Assembly (NCBI GenBank): GCA_014075215.1
Contig: CP046177.1
Span: 2,976,501 to 3,040,500, forward strand
Reading direction: 5' to 3'
From: Flavobacteriaceae bacterium
Lineage (GTDB): Bacteria; Bacteroidota; Bacteroidia; Flavobacteriales; Flavobacteriaceae
DNA length: 64,000 bases
Every line of letters begins with the position of its first letter. Position 1 is the first letter of the stretch. Made by a program: the position numbers and the translations under genes. Shown in pieces: positions 55,038 to 63,780 of the stretch. The notes under the pieces were generated by a model, which worked only from the letters and a program-made list of their open reading frames with translations, was not told the origin of the DNA and did no database searches.

Positions 55038-56177
55038 TTAGAAATCCCGAACTAATTTTTTAAAATTATTAGGGGTAGTGTCGGTGTACTTTTTAAATGT
55101 GGTATAAAAACTTGTCTTAGAATTAAATCCTGATTCTAATCCAATGGCCAGTATTGTATAATTGTCAAAATCTTCGTTTTTTAAAATATCTTTAGCTTCA
55201 TCGACTCTTAGTCCATTTATAAAATCATTAAAATTTAATTGAGTATTTTCATTTATTAGTTTGGAGATATAGCCTTCACTAAGGTTTAACTTTTTCGAGA
55301 GACTTGTCAAGTTTAAATTAGGGTCTAAAAATAATTTATTTTCAACAATTAGTTTTTTTATTCTAGTAAATGATTTAGGCTCTGATTTGTCCTTACTAAG
55401 TCTCGATTTAAAGTTTCTAATTCGCTTTTTTCTTAGCTCAATTCTTTCTTTTAGTTGTTTGGATTTAATCAATCCTACATAACCTATCCAATACACTAAA
55501 ATCGAAATTCCAATCCACATTGGATAAAAAAAGTAGGATTTATTTAGATTAAAAACAACTACGATTACAATAGCAAATAGCCAAAAGACACATATTGTCA
55601 ACCCAATGTATATAAGTTTTTTTAACCAGTTAGTTTCAGATTTGACCCAGTGAATATTATAGCTTTTATCATTCTCGTGTTTTACAATAAGTTGATATGT
55701 AAAGTACATAATCAGTACATTGAAAATAATTGAAAAAAATTCTAGATAAACAAATACACCTCTTTTAAAATGAGAAGGAATTTGATAGCCTGTATTTATT
55801 GCAAATTTATAGAGCAATTGTAAAATGTGGATAAAAACAATAATAACGAAAGGTCCTATCAATAGACTTATTTTTTTAAAGCCTATTGAACGAGTTCCAA
55901 TAAATTTATATACATATAGGTAGAACATAGGTAATACTAACCACTGCCATGGAATGTAGATGTATTTTAAAAATTCGTACCTATCAATAATAAGAGTATC
56001 AAAAACCCAATACTGTAAATTGCTCAAAGACAAGAACAAAACAGTTAAAGACAAGTAAGTTATGTTGTCAGGCTTATCTTTTTTTTGGATCAGAGTAATT
56101 AAGCTAAAGAAAACCCCATGTAAAACACCAGAGATAATAATGATATTGAAAATATTGAAGTTTAAATTATTTACCAT
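55038..56177 (-). CDS. AraC-type regulator with membrane domain
   Basis: About 379 residues from MVNNLNFNIFNIIIISGVLHG (an upstream in-frame extension to 56270 lies inside the XRE gene and is unlikely). Seven hydrophobic segments occupy about residues 8-240, then a basic linker, then an AraC HTH domain (NLTSLSKKLNLSEGYISKLINENTQLNFNDFINGLRVDEAKDIL..YTILAIGLESGFNSKTSFYTTFKKYTDTTPNNFKK). Such membrane AraC proteins probably sense an envelope signal. It sits between immunity and XRE genes, where other units have under 35 bases, so it is an insertion specific to this unit. Confidence 0.8.
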   Translation of the reverse strand: MVNNLNFNIFNIIIISGVLHGVFFSLITLIQKKDKPDNITYLSLTVLFLSLSNLQYWVFDTLIIDRYEFLKYIYIPWQWLVLPMFYLYVYKFIGTRSIGFKKISLLIGPFVIIVFIHILQLLYKFAINTGYQIPSHFKRGVFVYLEFFSIIFNVLIMYFTYQLIVKHENDKSYNIHWVKSETNWLKKLIYIGLTICVFWLFAIVIVVVFNLNKSYFFYPMWIGISILVYWIGYVGLIKSKQLKERIELRKKRIRNFKSRLSKDKSEPKSFTRIKKLIVENKLFLDPNLNLTSLSKKLNLSEGYISKLINENTQLNFNDFINGLRVDEAKDILKNEDFDNYTILAIGLESGFNSKTSFYTTFKKYTDTTPNNFKKLVRDF

Positions 56178-56232
56178 TAAATCAAAAGAAAATTTATAAA
56201 GGGTGAGTTTGTTGTCATTAATAAAATGACCA

Positions 56233-56580
56233 CTAGGCCAACTTATCCTGCAGTGTGTTGTTTTGAGCATCTTTAAGCATTACATCCAGCATATATAAAA
56301 TCCTGTCTTTGTAGGCAGGATTTATTTTGTGTAGCAACTCAATACGGTAGAGCATTTTTTTGTCCTTTAATAAAACGGAAGTATCACCAACCAAATAATC
56401 CAAAGATACTTCTAAAGCTTGTGCAATATTTTTGGCAATATCAATAGATGGAGTTCTTTCGTTACGCTCATAACGTCCAATAATAGCAGCAGAAGTACCA
56501 ATTTTTTTTGCTACATCTTCACGTTTTAAGTTTTTTTCTTCTCTTACTACTTTAAGTCTATACCCAAAATCTGTATTCAT
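56233..56580 (-). CDS. XRE-family regulator, unit D
   Basis: 115 residues nearly identical to the unit C regulator (MNTDFGYRLKVVREEKNLKREDVAKKIGTSAAI..). C-terminus QNNTLQDKLA is intact despite the AraC insertion just downstream. Confidence 0.87.
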   Translation of the reverse strand: MNTDFGYRLKVVREEKNLKREDVAKKIGTSAAIIGRYERNERTPSIDIAKNIAQALEVSLDYLVGDTSVLLKDKKMLYRIELLHKINPAYKDRILYMLDVMLKDAQNNTLQDKLA

Positions 56581-56681
56581 AATATGCTATTAATTGCCGA
56601 TATGTAAAGGTTTTGGTAAAAATACAGTATCGTTTGGATAAAAACAAATCCAAAAGTTTTGTTTAAAAAGAACATATTGTT

Positions 56682-56689
56682 TAGTTTTG
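56682..56689 (+). promoter_or_regulatory. -7 box of ATPase operon, unit D
   Basis: TAGTTTTG, at the same place as in unit C, 30 bases before the ATPase ATG. Confidence 0.5.
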
Positions 56690-56719
56690 TATCCAAAGTG
56701 TAACAATAAAATTTTTTTC

Positions 56720-58306
56720 ATGAAACTCGAAACTTCCAATACAGACCAATTAATCTACGAGAACGAGATATTACAATTAACAGTATTAGGCGGAATAAAA
56801 TTAGAAGGACTGGACAGAATGCGGGTAACTCTAAAAGTACAGTTGCAAGAGAGCAGCCGACCACCGGTACGCCATAACCTGGATTTGTATAACGATACAC
56901 AGTTAGAGAAATTTATCAGAAAATGTGCGGAGCGATTGGAAATAGGAACATCAATAATAGCAGCTTCTTTATCAAAACTCACAGAAGAATTAGAAAAATA
57001 CAGACTTCAAGAAATCAAGAAAAGAACAGAAGATTTAAAAGTCAAAGTAAAACAGCTTACCAAATCGGAAATAGACAAAGCAGTCGAATTTTTATCTAAC
57101 CCAAAGCTTTTAGAAAGCACCAATAAATTAATTGGACAATCTGGAGTAGTTGGCGAAGAAATAAATCGACAAGTAATGTATCTCATTTTCACACAACGTA
57201 AACAAGAACAACCATTACACGTAATAAGTTTAGGAAGTAGCGGAACAGGAAAAACACACTTGCAAGAAAAGGTTGGCGAACTCATACCAGAAGAAGACAG
57301 GCTCAGCCTGACCAGTTTATCAGAAAACTCGTTCTATTATTTTGGTAAACAAGAACTAAAACACAAGGTCATTTTAATCGAAGATTTAGATGGCGTAGAA
57401 AATGCCCTCTATCCCTTACGAGAATTACAAACCAAAAAGCGCATCGTAAAACTTGTTCCACTTAAAAGAGCAAACTCGCAAGAACCCAAAACAAAGTGTA
57501 TGGTAGTGGAGGGTCCGGTATGTGTAGCAGGATGTACTACCAAAGAACATATTTACGAAGACAACGCAAACAGGAGCTTCCTGCTCTACTTGGATGAAAG
57601 CGAACAGCAAGACCAAAAAATAATGGATTACCAACGTCAACTATCTGCTGGAAAAATAGATATGTATAAACAAAAAGAAGTACAGGAGTTTTTACAGAAC
57701 GTGCAACGAGTTTTAAAGCCAATTAGGGTAATCAATCCTTATGCAGAACAATTAGTATTACCAAAGACAGTATTTAAGCCAAGACGAACAAACAACCATT
57801 ATTTACAGTTTATAGAAGCTATTACATTTTATTATCAATACCAAAGAGAGAAGCACTACAACAAAGAAACAGGCGAAGAATATATCGAAGTAAGTATTGA
57901 AGATATAGAAAATGCAAACACTTTATTGAAAGGTATTTTACTTCGTAAAAGTGATGAACTCACAGGAAATTGCAGAAACTATTTAGAGTTGTTAAAAGCG
58001 TATTTAAAAAGCAAAAAGAAGCAGCAGTTTACAGCATTGGAAATACGCAAACAATTACGTTTACCAAAAACAACACAATGGCGTTACCACAAACAATTGA
58101 TGGATAGTTATTTGATTAAAAAAATAGCTGATAAAAAGACAAAAATCAATCATTTAGAAATAACCAACGAAAAGGAATACAAAGAGTTGGAAGCACAAAT
58201 ACAAACCGTTTTAGATGATTGCTTAAACAATATCAAACGTTCCATTGTTCCAAAGCGTTCCAAAACCAAAATGGAACAGTCAACCACAACAAAAAGAGCG
58301 AGTTAG
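56720..58306 (+). CDS. RHS-element P-loop ATPase, intact
   Basis: 528 residues from MKLETSNTDQLIYENE; an upstream in-frame ATG would read through the promoter. Same domains as at 48259: Walker A GSSGTGKTHLQ (about 174-184), Walker B VILIEDLDGVENALYP, GPVCVAGCTTKEHIYEDNANRSF, C-terminal winged helix (FTALEIRKQLRLPKTTQWRYHKQL) and a basic tail KRSIVPKRSKTKMEQSTTTKRAS longer than in unit C. It replaces the N-terminal NSNNPD of unit C with ETSNTD and lacks any lesion. Confidence 0.85.
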   Translation: MKLETSNTDQLIYENEILQLTVLGGIKLEGLDRMRVTLKVQLQESSRPPVRHNLDLYNDTQLEKFIRKCAERLEIGTSIIAASLSKLTEELEKYRLQEIKKRTEDLKVKVKQLTKSEIDKAVEFLSNPKLLESTNKLIGQSGVVGEEINRQVMYLIFTQRKQEQPLHVISLGSSGTGKTHLQEKVGELIPEEDRLSLTSLSENSFYYFGKQELKHKVILIEDLDGVENALYPLRELQTKKRIVKLVPLKRANSQEPKTKCMVVEGPVCVAGCTTKEHIYEDNANRSFLLYLDESEQQDQKIMDYQRQLSAGKIDMYKQKEVQEFLQNVQRVLKPIRVINPYAEQLVLPKTVFKPRRTNNHYLQFIEAITFYYQYQREKHYNKETGEEYIEVSIEDIENANTLLKGILLRKSDELTGNCRNYLELLKAYLKSKKKQQFTALEIRKQLRLPKTTQWRYHKQLMDSYLIKKIADKKTKINHLEITNEKEYKELEAQIQTVLDDCLNNIKRSIVPKRSKTKMEQSTTTKRAS

Positions 58307-58345
58307 GTCAATCGTTCCTATGTTCCTCGAAAAGGTATAAGTGCA

Positions 58346-59305
58346 ATGAAAAAATTACTGTTAAAAAACGAAAGCTTCCAGTATATCGAGAAATCATTTA
58401 GGGAATGGTTGGATATTTTAGGTTATGCAGAAAGTACCGTTTATAACTTGCCAAATCATATACGAGAATTATTTTACTACCTCGAACAGAACAAGATTAA
58501 TAGTATTAACAAATTAGATAATAAATTAATCAAAGAACATTACAACAATCTAAAATTACGAAGTAATGACAGAAAAGGTGGAGCATTAAGTAATGGCAGT
58601 TTAAACAAACATTTACAAGCATTGTATAAATTTACAGAGTATTTACGCCAAACAGGAAGAATACTATTACCAACTCTAAATATTGATTGGGAAAATGATG
58701 ATACCAAACAGATTGAAACTTTAACGACAGAAGAAATACAACAACTCTATAAAGCTACACAGTTTTATCCTAAAAATATAAAACACACAAGACCAGAATG
58801 GTATTTTGAAGCAATAGCCTTACGAGATTGCGCAATGTTAACTATTTTTTATGGTTGTGGATTACGCAGAAATGAAGGCTATCATTTAACAGTAGATGAT
58901 ATTAATTTTGATAAACAAATCTTGCACGTTAGAAAAGGAAAAGCCAATAAAGAACGATTAGTACCATTTAATAAAACGAATTTAAAATACTTAGAAGACT
59001 ATGTCTTTGATGGCAGAATTAATTTAATAAAAGACAAACGAGAACCTGCTTTTTTTATTAATGAAAGAGGAAGTAGATTAACAGCACAAAGTATGTCTAT
59101 ACGGTTAAAATTATTGCAACAAAGAACAGACGATTTACAATTACAACAAAAGAATGTACGCTTGCACGTTTTACGTCATAGTATTGCTACACATTTACTC
59201 TCCAATGGAATGCCATTAGAAAATATCAGTAGGTTTTTAGGACATAATTCTTTAGAATCTACACAAGTGTATACACATTTAGTCGAGAGCCTCGACACGC
59301 AATAA
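58346..59305 (+). CDS. tyrosine recombinase 1, unit D
   Basis: 319 residues, complete catalytic set (YGCGLRRNEGYH, VRKGKANKERLVPF, HVLRHSIATHLL, FLGHNSLES, VYTHL). The last residues VESLDTQ come from the 21-base repeat (59282-59302). Confidence 0.92.
   Translation: MKKLLLKNESFQYIEKSFREWLDILGYAESTVYNLPNHIRELFYYLEQNKINSINKLDNKLIKEHYNNLKLRSNDRKGGALSNGSLNKHLQALYKFTEYLRQTGRILLPTLNIDWENDDTKQIETLTTEEIQQLYKATQFYPKNIKHTRPEWYFEAIALRDCAMLTIFYGCGLRRNEGYHLTVDDINFDKQILHVRKGKANKERLVPFNKTNLKYLEDYVFDGRINLIKDKREPAFFINERGSRLTAQSMSIRLKLLQQRTDDLQLQQKNVRLHVLRHSIATHLLSNGMPLENISRFLGHNSLESTQVYTHLVESLDTQ
59282..59302. repeat. 21-base repeat in recombinase 1 end
   Basis: Same GTCGAGAGCCTCGAC-ACGCAA as at 49898-49918, at the opposite end of the homologous gene, followed by TAA. 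Confidence 0.7.
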
Positions 59306-59324
59306 ATCAAATCATTACGAAAAA

Positions 59325-60356
59325 ATGGTAATTAAACTCGGAAAAACCAAAGATAGCAGAACACGTAAAAAGAAAGTTACAGAAGATGCAGAACTGGAAT
59401 TATTACAACGATTACAAAACGAAAAAGACCAACCCAAATTTATAAAATATTTACTTCAAAAAGGGTATAGTATTAAAAGTAGCGAACGTTATTTAAAAGA
59501 TATTGAACGTTATAAAAAATGGTTAGAAAAAGAGAACATTACAGAACAAGCAGTAAGTTATAACGACATTACACATTATATACAAAGCAAAAAAACAAAG
59601 GCCTGTGGTGAGCAAGGTCGAACCATAAAACAAATTACAATACAAACTATTTTAGCAAGTTTAAAGCAATATTACAACTACTTGGTTGAATTAGGTTTTG
59701 TAAAAGAAAATCCAACATTAAACGTTCAAATAAAAGGAATAAAAAGAAAAATACTTCACAACATTTTAAGCAAACCAGCACTTGAAAAAATCTACTTTGA
59801 TTATAAGAATTTAGAAACCTGTACTGAGCGTAGCCGAAGTAGTGAAAGTCTATCAAAAAAGCGAAATGAAATTATAGTAAGCTTACTTATTTATCAAGGA
59901 TTAAATACAAACGATTTACAAAATTTAATTGTTAAAGATGTAAACTTACGAGAAGGCAACATCTTTGTAAAAGGCAGTCGCAGAAGTAACGAAAGAACCT
60001 TAAAACTGGAAGCGCATCAAATCTTGGATTTTATGGAATACACCTTGCAGGTGAGGCAAGCAATACTATCGGAAACCAAAAAGCAAACTGATTTATTTTT
60101 TGTTACCAGGGGAAGTAGTTTAAAGTTACAGAATGTAATGCAAAAACTAATGCAAGAATTACGCCTTCAAAACAAGCAAGTTGAAAGTGTAAAACAAATA
60201 CGAGCTTCAGTAATTACTGGTTGGTTAAAAGTTTACAATTTACGAGAAGTACAATATTTTGCAGGACATCGTTACGTTAGTTCAACTGAAGGTTATTTAA
60301 TAAATGATTTAGAAGATTTACAGGAAGATATTAATAAGTATCATCCAATCGAATAA
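59325..60356 (+). CDS. tyrosine recombinase 2, unit D (non-canonical active site)
   Basis: 343 residues. Same replacements as the paralogues (YQGLNTNDLQNL, KQIRASVITGWL) with GHRYVSSTEGYLIN kept. Two in-frame 24-base repeats lengthen it: ACGEQGRT (59602-59625) and ETCTERSRS (59818-59841). Confidence 0.88.
   Translation: MVIKLGKTKDSRTRKKKVTEDAELELLQRLQNEKDQPKFIKYLLQKGYSIKSSERYLKDIERYKKWLEKENITEQAVSYNDITHYIQSKKTKACGEQGRTIKQITIQTILASLKQYYNYLVELGFVKENPTLNVQIKGIKRKILHNILSKPALEKIYFDYKNLETCTERSRSSESLSKKRNEIIVSLLIYQGLNTNDLQNLIVKDVNLREGNIFVKGSRRSNERTLKLEAHQILDFMEYTLQVRQAILSETKKQTDLFFVTRGSSLKLQNVMQKLMQELRLQNKQVESVKQIRASVITGWLKVYNLREVQYFAGHRYVSSTEGYLINDLEDLQEDINKYHPIE
59602..59625. repeat. 24-base dispersed repeat a
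   Basis: CCTGTGGTGAGCAAGG..CGAACCA, related base by base to repeat b, with paired changes (GG..CC here, AC..GT there) that keep a stem. Confidence 0.65.
59818..59841. repeat. 24-base dispersed repeat b
   Basis: CCTGTACTGAGCGTAGCC..GAAGTA, matching the CTGAGCGTAGxCGAAG repeat that is widespread in Flavobacteriia. It sits at the position where unit A carries a different palindrome. Confidence 0.7.
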
Positions 60357-60425
60357 ATATTTAAGATTTCAATTTGTGACCTTAAAGATTAAACGGTAGA
60401 TTTACAAACCAAATTAATTAAAAAA

Positions 60426-60938
60426 ATGAGGGATAAAATTACTATTCCAGACGAAGTAATCATCAATAAAATATATGTCATCAGAGGTCAAAAAGTAATG
60501 TTAGATAGAGATTTAGCAGAGCTTTACGGAGTAGAAACAAAGCAGTTAAAAAGACAAGTAAGGAGAAATATAGAGCGTTTTCCTTTAAGTTTTATGTTTG
60601 AATTAACTAAAGAAGAAAACCAAGAGTTAAGGAGCCAAATAGGCACCTTAAAACAAGGAGCTCATTTTAAATACCCACCTTTTGTATTTACAGAACACGG
60701 AATTTTAATGTTATCAAGCGTTTTAAATAGTGAATTAGCTGTAAAAATGAGTGTGCAAATTATAGAAACCTTTGTTGAACTGCGAAAACTGGCTAACAAT
60801 TATGAAGAAATAATGAGCAAAATACAACAAATGGAATCTTCATATAACGAACAGTTTAGTGAGATTTATCAAGTATTGCAACGTTTATTATCCAAGCCAG
60901 AAGAAAAACCACGAACTAAAATTGGTTATAAAAAATAA
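60426..60938 (+). CDS. ORF6N-domain protein
   Basis: 170 residues. The ORF6N domain occupies about 10-95 (YVIRGQKVMLDRDLAELYGVETKQLKRQVRRNIERFP..FMFELTKEE, FKYPPFVFTEHGILMLSSVL), then a coiled coil (about 105-155) and tail KPRTKIGYKK. ORF6N proteins are phage- and plasmid-associated DNA-binding factors. It takes the slot where units B/C carry TA modules, and its 3' end recurs at 21601-21662. Confidence 0.9.
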   Translation: MRDKITIPDEVIINKIYVIRGQKVMLDRDLAELYGVETKQLKRQVRRNIERFPLSFMFELTKEENQELRSQIGTLKQGAHFKYPPFVFTEHGILMLSSVLNSELAVKMSVQIIETFVELRKLANNYEEIMSKIQQMESSYNEQFSEIYQVLQRLLSKPEEKPRTKIGYKK

Positions 60939-61237
60939 AAAGGAAAATATCTGCGCAAACAAAATCTAGTTGCTTCATTCTTCAGCACCCTCTATCTTTT
61001 GTTTGCTTCCTTGCAGCCGCCAAAGTAATTTTTAGGTCATATTTTTTGAGCCACCGCCAAAACCAGCACATTGTTTTTTTATATTTTAAAGAGGAACATT
61101 TTTATAAATAAATTTCCAATAAAATTGATAAATGTATTTACAAAAACGGCGTTTACGTTTTAAAATATAAAAAACCAAAAAGCTGTGCCATCGGCTAAAA
61201 GTCAAAAAATCCGCCATAAAAATTACCCCAAGCTAAG

Positions 61238-61330
61238 TTACATAATTGGCATTATAATACAAAAAACTTCTTCAAAGGTACGCTAACGCTGCTTTTTTAT
61301 TTTTTCGTAGTTATAATGTAAATTATGTAA
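61238..61330. repeat. palindrome P1, unit E
   Basis: Arms identical to unit A P1 (TTACATAATTGGCATTATAA / TTATAATGTAAATTATGTAA), but the loop sequence differs completely. Confidence 0.75.
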
Positions 61331-61644
61331 AATAGCCAACATCGCCCACGCTTTTTGCAGCCACTTCTGCCAATGCCTACGCTACTTCCAACGCTCACGC
61401 ACTACGAATGCTATTTAATTTTTTGCTATCGCAAACTGTGTGAAAAACAAGTCATTTTATTTTTGGTGGGAAATCCACGCATCAGCCACCTCTTTTTCCA
61501 CCAAAAATAAAACGTTTTAAAACTTGCCGATTTAGAGGATGTTGGAGCGAGGAAAATCGACAAGTTTTAAAATGAAACAACTGAAAGGCGTTAGTCTTCG
61601 TCCGAGTAAGCAAAAGCGATGGAAGAAATGAGAAAGGGAGTATT

Positions 61645-61722
61645 TAACATAAAACTGGTTATAACTTACAGTTTGGGCGAAGTAAGGATTTAAGCGACTG
61701 TATTATAACCCGTTTTATGTTA
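61645..61722. repeat. palindrome P4, unit E
   Basis: Arms TAACATAAAACTGGTTATAA / TTATAACCCGTTTTATGTTA as in unit A. Confidence 0.75.
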
Positions 61723-61830
61723 CAATATCGAGGGAAAGGAAGCGGAGAAAATACAGAGATTTTTGAGGAACGATAAAACTGGATTTTTGGAGCGTGGAAT
61801 CAATCAAAAGTTTATATATTGTGTGTTCAA

Positions 61831-62811
61831 ATGGGATGCCAACAACTAACATATAAAAAATCAAATTTTTTAAAAGTAGTTCATAGTAAAAATGACAAAA
61901 CTGCTTCTAAAAATGTGTTAAGTTCGTATAGATATAACTATCAAGGTCAGGAGCTTGACCAAGAGACTGGAAAAGTTGCATTCCAGTTGAGATTATACGA
62001 CCCAAGAATAAATAGATGGATGGCGCCAGACCCAGCACAACAATATCCATCGCCATATATGAGTATGGGAAATAATTGGGTAAATCAAATTGACCCTGAT
62101 GGAGCGAAAGCAGATGATTGGTATGTAAATAAAGAAACAGGAGAATTGGAGTGGCACGCAGGCAGTGCAAATATTGAAGGGCTTACTTGGGTAGGTACAG
62201 ACACAGCTTCTAGTGAGTATTTGAGTAGTATGTCTACTCTTTTTGGTGGTTCTGGTGAAGTTCCTTTTAGTGGTGGTTTATATTGGCAAGGAGTGAAAGA
62301 TTATGGTTCTGCTCGTTGGGAACAAATAAAGAAAGGACAGTTATTTGGACAGGCTATGATATCTGCTGTTCCAGGAAAAGGGCTTTTAGTTAATAGCGAA
62401 CAAGTAGCAAGTAATGTACAAACAGCAGCTTGGTTGTATGAGACGGACTTTGGTAATGCGGAATATGCATACTATGGAGGACGGTTTACAGGAGGTTTAG
62501 CAGAAACAGCTACACTAGCTTTAGTAACAAAGAAAGCAGGGAATCTTTTTGGAAGTTCTAGGTTTTTAAGAGATGTAGGACATAAATCATTATTTACATT
62601 TGGAGGAAGCCCAACAAAAAGATATTTATCTGGTTTTCAAATAGGTGGATTTAGATTCCAAGCACATAAACATTGGCTACCTTTAAAGGGAGTATCACCA
62701 GGAACAAAAGTTCCTCACATAAACTTCAGTTTTGGTAGCGGAAGTAATTATCACATTTTATTAGGAGGTTTTAGAAATAATGGTTCAAGATTTTTCAAAG
62801 GAGGTTTTTAA
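61831..62811 (+). CDS. orphan RHS core plus toxin tip B, copy 2
   Basis: Identical protein to 28990-29970. It follows the ORF6N gene and structured region of the 56-61 kb unit, so it is the tip of a further unit that continues beyond the window. Confidence 0.7.
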   Translation: MGCQQLTYKKSNFLKVVHSKNDKTASKNVLSSYRYNYQGQELDQETGKVAFQLRLYDPRINRWMAPDPAQQYPSPYMSMGNNWVNQIDPDGAKADDWYVNKETGELEWHAGSANIEGLTWVGTDTASSEYLSSMSTLFGGSGEVPFSGGLYWQGVKDYGSARWEQIKKGQLFGQAMISAVPGKGLLVNSEQVASNVQTAAWLYETDFGNAEYAYYGGRFTGGLAETATLALVTKKAGNLFGSSRFLRDVGHKSLFTFGGSPTKRYLSGFQIGGFRFQAHKHWLPLKGVSPGTKVPHINFSFGSGSNYHILLGGFRNNGSRFFKGGF

Positions 62812-63280
62812 TAGTAAAGAAAAAATTGATGTTTTTTTAGATGGATTAGCGACATACAACTTAAATGAAGATGTCGCAAATGCTCTACGTCTTTTAAAGA
62901 AAATCGATTTTAAAAATCATTCTGTTTTATTAGAAAATTTAATAGAAGAATTTCAAGTGATTGTTGTATCTAAATCTAATCCTGATGAAACTATCACAGC
63001 GGTTTTTAGAAGAGAAGGACATCATAAATTTTATATAAGCGGCTGTAAGTTTTGTTCCAATGATTTTAGAGAAAGTAATCTTTTAGAATTATTTGAAGTA
63101 ATTTTAAAAGGTAATTATAGAGATAAAATATTATTAAAGTCAGGAGAAATACTTGAAAAAGAAGTTTCGTTATTAAATATTACAAGAAGAATTAAAACAG
63201 GATGGTTTAATTTTTTTAGAAATCCTGATAAAACAATTAATAAAACAGGTATGGATGTATTAACGGAAGAAGAGCTTTAG
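62780..63280 (+). CDS. cytosolic immunity protein candidate, copy 2
   Basis: Identical to 29939-30439, with the same 32-base overlap with the toxin gene. Confidence 0.68.
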   Translation: MVQDFSKEVFNSKEKIDVFLDGLATYNLNEDVANALRLLKKIDFKNHSVLLENLIEEFQVIVVSKSNPDETITAVFRREGHHKFYISGCKFCSNDFRESNLLELFEVILKGNYRDKILLKSGEILEKEVSLLNITRRIKTGWFNFFRNPDKTINKTGMDVLTEEEL

Positions 63281-63294
63281 GCTCTTCTTTCCTT

Positions 63295-63630
63295 TTAAAT
63301 ACTTCCCAATTTAATTTTAGTAATCATAGCATCAAGCGCAAATAAAATATGTTCTTGTTCTTGTTTAGAGAAACTTGCAATATCATTAAGACGTTTAAGC
63401 ATAGAAGAATCTTTAAGCACGTTTAAATTATCCGTTTCCCCAAGTAAATACCCAACATTAGTATCAAGAGCTTCTGCTAATTTTTTGACTACATCAATAG
63501 TTGGCTTCACTTCGTTACGCTCATATTTACCAATAATAGAATGATTGGTATTTAGCAATTTAGCTAAAGCCGATTGCGAAAGGTTTTTAGCTTCTCTACA
63601 TTCTCGTAATTTTTTTCCAAAACTCTGCAT
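63295..63630 (-). CDS. XRE-family regulator, copy 2 of unit B type
   Basis: Identical to 30454-30789. HTH_3 LSQSALAKLLNTNHSIIGKYERNE. Confidence 0.85.
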   Translation of the reverse strand: MQSFGKKLRECREAKNLSQSALAKLLNTNHSIIGKYERNEVKPTIDVVKKLAEALDTNVGYLLGETDNLNVLKDSSMLKRLNDIASFSKQEQEHILFALDAMITKIKLGSI

Positions 63631-63743
63631 ATATAAAGTCAAATATGGTATTAAAAAGTAGTTAAATAACTGTATTTACAAATATACCGTTCATAATTGA
63701 TATAAAAAAGCAATAAATATTTTGTTTAATTAGTCATAAGTTG

Positions 63744-63751
63744 TAATTTTG
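63744..63751 (+). promoter_or_regulatory. -7 box of last ATPase gene
   Basis: TAATTTTG, same spacing as at 30903. Confidence 0.5.
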
Positions 63752-63780
63752 GGTAATAAATGAACAGTAAAATATTTTTA

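Larger units (their letters stand above)
60939..61830. other. structured non-coding region before RHS tip B copy 2
   Basis: About 890 bases without a gene. From about 61190 to 61760 it closely follows the unit A region (21838-22390), then switches at GGAAGCGGAGAAAATACAGAG / ACTGG to the unit B leader. Palindromes: about 61073-61172 (TTTTTTATATTTTAAA arms), P1 61238-61330, a TTTTATTTTTGGTGG stem (about 61455-61516), a TTTTAAAACTTGCCGAT stem (about 61515-61572) and P4 61645-61722. Confidence 0.65.
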
